A DNA stretch of 27,292 nt, from positions 1-27,292 of the forward strand of contig CAIXXI010000104.1 in the NCBI GenBank assembly GCA_903923345.1, read 5' to 3'. Origin of the DNA: an uncultured Burkholderiales bacterium (GTDB taxonomy: Bacteria; Pseudomonadota; Gammaproteobacteria; Burkholderiales; Burkholderiaceae_E). The notes below the pieces were generated by a model that was not told the DNA's origin, made no database searches, and worked only from the letters and a program-made list of their open reading frames with translations. Positions 21,907 through 27,292 of the stretch are shown here, in pieces (within the stretch, counting starts at the first letter, position 1; each line of letters starts with the position of its first letter). Made by a program: the position numbers and the translations under genes.

Positions 21907-24900
21907 CGCCACGCCGGTGAACGTCGTCATCGTGACGATGGACACCCACCTGGCCAGCGCGACCCACCGCGCGCAGGCGGCGTTGCTGCGCGAAGTGCCG
22001 GGCTTGAACCTGACGCTGCATGCCGCATCAGAGTGGAGTGCGAATCCGGCAGGGCTTGAGCAATGCCTGGCCGACATCGCAAGCGGTGACATCGTGGTGG
22101 TCACGATGCTGTTCCTGGAAGACCACTTTCTGCCGCTGATGCCGGCACTGACCGCGCGCCGCGATCAATGCGATGCCCTGATCTGCATGATGTCGGCTTC
22201 GGAAGTGGTCAAGCTCACGCGGCTGGGTCGCTTCGACATGAGCAAGCCGGCCTCGGGTCCGATGGCACTGCTCAAGAAATTGCGCGGTGACAACAAGGAC
22301 AAGGCAGCCACGGGCGGTGCCGCACAGATGAAGATGCTGCGGCGCATCCCTCAGCTGTTGCGCTTCATCCCCGGGACGGCCCAGGATGTGCGCGCCTATT
22401 TCATGACCCTTCAGTACTGGCTGGGTGGCTCAGAAGAAAACATCCGCAACATGGTCCGATCGCTGGTCGATCGTTATGCCGATGGTCCGCGCCGGGTGCT
22501 GCGAACCGGCGGCAAATCAGCCGAGCCGGTTGAGTATCCGGAACTCGGTGTCTATCACCCGCGGATGCCGGGCCGATTGGCCGAGTCGGTCGATCAGTTG
22601 CCGGCGCTGCCCGATGGCATCACACACACCGCAACCGTCGGCGTGCTGATGCTGCGCTCCTATCTGCTGGCTGGTAATTCCGGCCATTACGACGGGGTCA
22701 TCGCAGCGCTCGAGGCGCGCGGCCTGAAAGTCATTCCCGCATTTGCAGCCGGACTCGATGCACGTCCGGCCATTTCCCGCTTCTTCACCCGAGAGGGCGC
22801 GACCACCATCGACGCGCTGATTTCACTCTCGGGCTTTTCTCTTGTGGGCGGCCCCGCATACAACGATGCGAAGGCCGCCGAAGATGTGCTGGCTGAACTC
22901 GATGTGCCCTACCTGGCAGCGCATCCGGCTGAATTCCAGACCCTGGATCAGTGGGGTGGATCGGAGCGGGGTTTGCTGCCGGTCGAGTCGACGATCATGG
23001 TCGCGATTCCTGAGCTCGACGGCGCCACCGGCCCCATGGTGTTCGGCGGCCGACCGGGTGCCCGTGGCGTTTCGTGCAATGGCTGCGCCCATCGCTGTAC
23101 CTTCGACAGCACGGAAGTCGCCCAGGACATGAGCTCCTGCCCGGAGCGAGCGAGCATGCTCGCCGCGCGGGTCGACAAGCTGATCGCCATGCGCCGTGCC
23201 GAGCGCGCGCAGCGCAAGGTTGCGATCGTGCTGTTCAATTTCCCACCCAATGCCGGCAACATCGGCACAGCCGCATACTTGTCCGTGTTCGAATCACTCT
23301 GGAACACGCTGCGGGGGATGAAAGCGCAAGGCTATCGGGTTGATCTGCCGGAAAGCCTGGAGGCGCTGCGTGAGGGCTTGCTTCAAGGCAATGCCAGCCA
23401 GTACGGTACCGATTCCAATGTCCACACGGTGATACCCGCCGAGGACCATGTCCGCCGTGAGCGCTGGCTCAAGGACATTGAAGCGCAGTGGGGCGCTGCA
23501 CCCGGGCGTCAGCTCAGCAACGGCAACGGCATCTTCGTGCTCGGCCGGCAGTTCGGCAATGTGCTGGTCAGCGTCCAGCCGTCCTTCGGTTATGAAGGCG
23601 ATCCGATGCGCCTGCTGTTCGAAAAGGGCATGGCCCCGACCCATGCCTTCTCGGCGTTCTACCGCTACCTGCGTGAAGATTTTGCGGCCCACGCCGTGCT
23701 GCATTTCGGCACGCACGGCGCACTGGAATTCATGCCGGGCAAACAAACGGGTCTGTCAGGATCGTGCTGGCCTGACCGGCTGATCGGTGATCTGCCCAAC
23801 CTGTATCTGTATGCCTCGAACAATCCTTCCGAGGGTGCGATTGCCAAGCGGCGTGCAGGCGCGACCCTGATCAGTTACCTGACGCCGCCGATCGCTCAGG
23901 CTGGTCTGTACAGCGGACTGGTCGATCTCAAGGCGTCGATCGAGCAGTGGCGCAGCCTGGAGCCCTTAGCCCAGTCGCAGCGTGACGAACTCGCGCAGCT
24001 GATTCAGTCGCAGGCTTTCGAACTGGATCTGATTCCGGCGCAGGCCGATTGGAATGCGCAACCTCAGGGTGATGCGGACGCGCGCATCGCGGCACTGGGC
24101 GAGCAGGTGCTTGAACTTGAATACTCGCTGATTCCCAGCGGCTTGCACGTTGCGGGCAAGGTGCCGACCCCCGCCGAGCGCATCGACATGCTGCTGGCGA
24201 TGGCCGACGCCTCCAACGGCATCCACCTCGAGCGAAGTGCTGTTGAAGTGCTCGTGAATGAGGGTGATGTGAAGCAGGCCCTGACGCAATCAGGTCTGGG
24301 ACATCAGGCTGAATCGCAGGCGCTGTTTGAGCAGCTTCAAAAGGCTGATCGCTTGCTGAGCGTGGACCATGAGATCGAGGGCATCCTGCGGGCACTCGAT
24401 GGCCGCTTCATCCGCCCCTCGCCGGGCGGCGACATCCTGCGCACAGTCGATGTCCTGCCGACAGGCCGCAACCTGCATGGCTTTGACCCGTTCCGGATCC
24501 CGAGCACGTTTGCCATGCGCGACGGTGCGCGCCAGGCTCAGCGTCTGATCGATTGCCACCTGCAGTCAGGCCAGAGCTTTCCGGAGTCGATTGCGCTGGT
24601 CCTGTGGGGCAGCGACAACCTGAAGAGCGAAGGTGGCCCGCTGGCGCAGGCTCTGGCGCTGATGGGTGCGATGCCGCGCTTTGACAGTTATGGGCGCATT
24701 GCTGGTGCAACGCTCGTGCCGCTTTCGACACTGGGTCGGCCCCGGGTCGATGTGGTGGTCTCGATCTCGGGCATCTTCCGCGACCTCATGCCGCTGCAGA
24801 TCAGGCTGCTGGCCGAAGCGGCCTTCATGGCGGCTTCGGCAGACGAGCCGCTCGAGCAGAACTTCATTCGCAAGCATGCGCTGGCCTATCAGCAGGAGCA

Positions 24901-25660
24901 TGGCTGCACGCTCGAAATCGCATCGCTTCGGGTGTATGGCAATGCCGAAGGTGCCTACGGCTCGAACGTCAACAACCTCGTCGAGAGCAGCCGCTGGTCA
25001 GAGGAAGACGAGCTGGCCGAAACCTATTCGCGTCGCAAGGGATTCGCATACGGTCGCAGCGGCCAGGCGGTTGCGCAATCGGCCTTGATGCAAAGCGTGC
25101 TGGCCAATGTGCAGCTGACCTACCAGAACCTGGATTCGGTCGAGTTGGGCGTCACCACGGTCGACAACTACTTCGACACCCTCGGTGGCATCACCGGTGC
25201 GGTCAAGCGTGCTCGCGGCGGTCAGACACCGACGGTCTATATCGGCGACCAGACCCGCGGCGAGGGGACGGTGCGCACCTTGCAGGAACAGGTCGATCTG
25301 GAGACACGCACGCGTATGCTCAACCCGAAGTGGTACGAGGGCATGCTCAAGCATGGTTATGAAGGGGTGCGGCAAATCGAAGTGCATGTCACCAACACGA
25401 TGGGCTGGTCGGCCACCACGGGGCAGGTTCAGCCCTGGGTCTACAAGCAGCTCTCCGAGACCTTCATGCTCGATCCCGAGATGCGCGACCGTCTCGCACA
25501 ACTCAACCCCACTGCGTCGGCGCGGGTGGCCAACCGGCTGCTCGAGGCGTCCGAACGCAATTACTGGACGCCCGATGAGCAGACCCTCGACGCCTTGAGA
25601 ATGGCGAGCGAAGAACTCGAGGATCGGCTTGAAGGTGTCTTTGAAGGAGTCTCTGCATGA
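21881..25660 (+). CDS. bchH: Magnesium chelatase subunit H
   Basis: BchH binds protoporphyrin IX and inserts Mg2+ with the BchI-BchD ATPase complex, the first committed step to bacteriochlorophyll. The 1259-aa protein is of the CobN/BchH family. Landmarks are VVIVTMDTHLASATHRAQ near the N-terminus, RKVAIVLFNFPPNAGNIGTA, the central FGTHGALEFMPGKQTGLSGS, and the C-terminal VTTVDNYFDTLGGITGAVKR. A cysteine cluster C399-x2-C402-x3-C406-x13-C420 (GVSCNGCAHRC) is a possible Fe-S or metal site. ATG 21881 lies inside bchB; GTG 21917 (codon 13) is an alternative that would remove the overlap. The stop overlaps bchL (ATGA). Confidence 0.97.
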   Translation: MRSRTSAGDATPVNVVIVTMDTHLASATHRAQAALLREVPGLNLTLHAASEWSANPAGLEQCLADIASGDIVVVTMLFLEDHFLPLMPALTARRDQCDALICMMSASEVVKLTRLGRFDMSKPASGPMALLKKLRGDNKDKAATGGAAQMKMLRRIPQLLRFIPGTAQDVRAYFMTLQYWLGGSEENIRNMVRSLVDRYADGPRRVLRTGGKSAEPVEYPELGVYHPRMPGRLAESVDQLPALPDGITHTATVGVLMLRSYLLAGNSGHYDGVIAALEARGLKVIPAFAAGLDARPAISRFFTREGATTIDALISLSGFSLVGGPAYNDAKAAEDVLAELDVPYLAAHPAEFQTLDQWGGSERGLLPVESTIMVAIPELDGATGPMVFGGRPGARGVSCNGCAHRCTFDSTEVAQDMSSCPERASMLAARVDKLIAMRRAERAQRKVAIVLFNFPPNAGNIGTAAYLSVFESLWNTLRGMKAQGYRVDLPESLEALREGLLQGNASQYGTDSNVHTVIPAEDHVRRERWLKDIEAQWGAAPGRQLSNGNGIFVLGRQFGNVLVSVQPSFGYEGDPMRLLFEKGMAPTHAFSAFYRYLREDFAAHAVLHFGTHGALEFMPGKQTGLSGSCWPDRLIGDLPNLYLYASNNPSEGAIAKRRAGATLISYLTPPIAQAGLYSGLVDLKASIEQWRSLEPLAQSQRDELAQLIQSQAFELDLIPAQADWNAQPQGDADARIAALGEQVLELEYSLIPSGLHVAGKVPTPAERIDMLLAMADASNGIHLERSAVEVLVNEGDVKQALTQSGLGHQAESQALFEQLQKADRLLSVDHEIEGILRALDGRFIRPSPGGDILRTVDVLPTGRNLHGFDPFRIPSTFAMRDGARQAQRLIDCHLQSGQSFPESIALVLWGSDNLKSEGGPLAQALALMGAMPRFDSYGRIAGATLVPLSTLGRPRVDVVVSISGIFRDLMPLQIRLLAEAAFMAASADEPLEQNFIRKHALAYQQEHGCTLEIASLRVYGNAEGAYGSNVNNLVESSRWSEEDELAETYSRRKGFAYGRSGQAVAQSALMQSVLANVQLTYQNLDSVELGVTTVDNYFDTLGGITGAVKRARGGQTPTVYIGDQTRGEGTVRTLQEQVDLETRTRMLNPKWYEGMLKHGYEGVRQIEVHVTNTMGWSATTGQVQPWVYKQLSETFMLDPEMRDRLAQLNPTASARVANRLLEASERNYWTPDEQTLDALRMASEELEDRLEGVFEGVSA

Positions 25661-26568
25661 CCGTAGCAACCGTTCCTTTCGCAGAGATCAAGCGCCCCTC
25701 GGCCCGCCGCGACGGCGAGGGCAGCGTTCAGGTGCAACTTGATCCCAACCTGAAGATCGGCAACGCCAAGGTCTTCGCGGTGTACGGCAAGGGGGGCATC
25801 GGCAAGAGCACCACCTCGTCGAACCTGTCGGTGGCGTTTTCAAAACTGGGCAAGCGCGTGCTGCAGATCGGCTGCGACCCCAAGCACGACTCGACCTTCA
25901 CGCTCACCAAGAAGCTGATGCCAACGGTGATCGATGTGCTCGAGTCGGTCGACTTTCATGCCGAGGAATTGCGCCTGGAGGACTTCGTGTTCGAGGGCTA
26001 CAACGGTGTGATGTGCGTCGAGGCGGGCGGCCCGCCGGCCGGCACCGGCTGCGGCGGTTATGTGGTCGGCCAGACGGTGAAGCTGCTCAAGGAGCATCAC
26101 CTGCTGGAAGACACCGACGTGGTGATTTTCGATGTGCTTGGTGATGTGGTGTGCGGAGGCTTTGCCGCACCGCTGCAGCATGCCGATCGAGCCCTGATCG
26201 TGACCGCCAATGATTTCGATTCGATCTTCGCGATGAACCGGATCGTTCAGGCCATCAACGCCAAGGCCAAGAACTATAACGTCAGGCTCGGCGGTGTGAT
26301 CGCCAACCGAAGCCGCGACACCGACCAGATCGACCGCTTCAACGACCGGGTGGGTTTGAAGCGCATGGCGCACTTTCCCGACCTGGATGTGATCCGGCGC
26401 AGTCGTCTGAAGAAGTCGACGCTCTTCGAGATGGAGTATTCGCCCGAACTCGAGGCAGTGCAAAACGAATACCTGCGACTGGCTGCTTCGTTGTGGGCGG
26501 GCACCGATCCGCTGGCGCCCGAGGCGCTCAAGGATCGCGACATTTTCGATTTGCTTGGATTCGACTGA
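25657..26568 (+). CDS. bchL: Light-independent protochlorophyllide reductase ATP-binding subunit L
   Basis: BchL is the NifH-like iron protein that passes electrons to BchNB with ATP hydrolysis. The 303-aa protein has the P-loop YGKGGIGKSTTSSNLS (GKGGIGKST at 44-52). It also has CDPKHDST (73-80) and the two [4Fe-4S] ligands Cys132 (GTGCGGY) and Cys166 (DVVCGGFAAP), which bridge the dimer. All catalytic features are intact. Its N-terminal tail of about 35 residues is flexible and charged, as in other BchL proteins. Its ATG overlaps the bchH stop by 4 bp, and bchM follows after 10 bp. Confidence 0.98.
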   Translation: MTVATVPFAEIKRPSARRDGEGSVQVQLDPNLKIGNAKVFAVYGKGGIGKSTTSSNLSVAFSKLGKRVLQIGCDPKHDSTFTLTKKLMPTVIDVLESVDFHAEELRLEDFVFEGYNGVMCVEAGGPPAGTGCGGYVVGQTVKLLKEHHLLEDTDVVIFDVLGDVVCGGFAAPLQHADRALIVTANDFDSIFAMNRIVQAINAKAKNYNVRLGGVIANRSRDTDQIDRFNDRVGLKRMAHFPDLDVIRRSRLKKSTLFEMEYSPELEAVQNEYLRLAASLWAGTDPLAPEALKDRDIFDLLGFD

Positions 26569-26578
26569 GAGACCTGAG

Positions 26579-27283
26579 ATGAGCCACATCCCCTATCAGG
26601 ATCGTCGAAGTCAGATCGAGCAGTACTTCGACCGCACCGCCGTCGAAGCCTGGGAGCGGCTGACTTCGTCTGCACCGGTCAGCGGCATTCGCGCCACGGT
26701 GCGCGCCGGCCGCGACCAGATGCGGGCCACCATGCTCAGTTATCTGCCGCAGGATCTCAGTGGCCGGCGCATTCTCGATGCCGGATGCGGTACCGGTGCG
26801 ATGGCGGTCGAACTGGTTCGGCGCGGCGCTGAAGTGCTGGCGATCGACCTGTCTCCCAATCTGGTTGCAATCGCCCGGGAGCGGCTTCCCGCAGACATCG
26901 ATCCCTCGAAAATCGATTTTAGATCGGGCGACATGCTTGATTCCGAACTCGGTTACTTTGATCATGTGGTGGCGATGGACTCGCTCATCCACTATGAATC
27001 CCTGCATGTGGTTCGAGCCGTGGGTGCGCTGTCTGCGCGCACGGTCGATTCGATCGTGATCAGCTTCGCACCGAGAACGCCCCTGCTGGCGGCCATGCGC
27101 TTAGTGGGTCGAGCCTTTCCGCGGGCCGACCGTGCACCATCGATCGTGCCGGTTTCGGAAGTGACCCTGATGCAGTCGATTGCCCGATCGCCTGTGCTGT
27201 CCGGTTGGGAGACCGGCCGGATGCGGCGGATCAGCACCGGCTTTTACACCTCACAGGCGCTGGAACTGAGGCGACCCGAATGA
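26579..27283 (+). CDS. bchM: Magnesium-protoporphyrin IX methyltransferase
   Basis: BchM methylates the C13 propionate of Mg-protoporphyrin IX using S-adenosylmethionine. The 234-aa protein has the SAM-binding motif ILDAGCGTGAM (65-75) and the acidic strand-2 end AIDLSPNLVAIARERLP. The BchM-typical start YQDRRSQIEQYFDRTAVEAWERL and the end TGFYTSQALELRR are also present. I start at ATG 26579 (MSHIPYQ), with GAGAG about eight bases upstream, rather than the in-frame TTG 26555 inside bchL. It is the last complete gene of the bchFNBHLM unit and acts directly after BchH. Confidence 0.96.
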   Translation: MSHIPYQDRRSQIEQYFDRTAVEAWERLTSSAPVSGIRATVRAGRDQMRATMLSYLPQDLSGRRILDAGCGTGAMAVELVRRGAEVLAIDLSPNLVAIARERLPADIDPSKIDFRSGDMLDSELGYFDHVVAMDSLIHYESLHVVRAVGALSARTVDSIVISFAPRTPLLAAMRLVGRAFPRADRAPSIVPVSEVTLMQSIARSPVLSGWETGRMRRISTGFYTSQALELRRPE

Positions 27284-27292
27284 AGTCATCCC
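27280..27292 (+). CDS. Start of the next gene (truncated at window edge), possibly lhaA
   Basis: An ATG at 27280 overlaps the bchM stop as ATGA and opens a frame MKSS that runs off the window. In many purple bacteria the gene after bchM is the BCD transporter lhaA, followed by puhA. The identity here is inferred from order only. Confidence 0.4.

Overview
The window is one end of a purple-bacterial photosynthesis gene cluster, next to the 3' end of a DNA gyrase subunit B gene. The GyrB tail has the long Gram-negative insertion and a C-terminus of betaproteobacterial (Burkholderiales-like) character. The cluster carries Mg-chelatase BchH, light-independent protochlorophyllide reductase BchNBL, the bacteriochlorophyll enzymes BchF, BchM, BchG and BchP, spheroidene-type carotenoid genes (crtI, crtD, crtA) and the aerobic repressor pair PpaA/AerR and PpsR/CrtJ. 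A photosynthetic betaproteobacterium (anoxygenic phototroph, or aerobic anoxygenic phototroph) fits best. That placement comes from protein character alone and was not tested by a search.

Layout. 1-1118: gyrB 3' part (+). 1126-4574 (-): flavin amine oxidase, STAS domain protein and a membrane PP2C/SpoIIE-type phosphatase. 4596-4697 (-): a short fragment that looks like the C-terminus of a second sulfatase. 4822-6687 (+): Baeyer-Villiger-type flavin monooxygenase. 6684-11761 (-): a tightly packed unit bchG, BCD-family MFS transporter, bchP, a 94-aa membrane protein and a sulfatase. 11847-13426 (+): a 21-codon upstream ORF and crtI. 13475-18108 (-): ppaA, ppsR, crtA, crtD. 18422-27283 (+): bchF-bchN-bchB-bchH-bchL-bchM, with the start of a further gene at 27280.

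How it works together. BchH (with BchI and BchD, not in the window) inserts Mg into protoporphyrin IX and BchM methylates it. BchNBL reduces protochlorophyllide without light and BchF hydrates the vinyl group. BchG esterifies bacteriochlorophyllide, BchP reduces the geranylgeranyl tail, and the BCD transporter relative probably supports pigment handling. CrtI, CrtD and CrtA act in the spheroidene/spheroidenone branch. PpsR and PpaA probably control all of this through 18-bp TGT-N12-ACA-like palindromes seen upstream of bchF and between bchG and crtI.

Most interesting: (i) bchF and bchG have matching promoters in the same register (18-bp palindrome ending exactly on the -35, 17-bp spacer, -10, 6 nt, ATG), which predicts leaderless mRNAs; (ii) a sulfatase C-terminal relic flanks the monooxygenase gene on the side opposite the intact sulfatase, pointing to a past duplication and replacement or insertion; (iii) a 21-codon ORF with a good ribosome binding site ends in an ATGA overlap with a crtI start; (iv) a sulfatase and an unrecognised small membrane protein are translationally coupled to the bchG-bchP unit. 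Not in the window: crtB, crtC, crtE, crtF, bchCXYZ, bchID, puf and puh. No rRNA, tRNA, CRISPR array or insertion sequence was seen.
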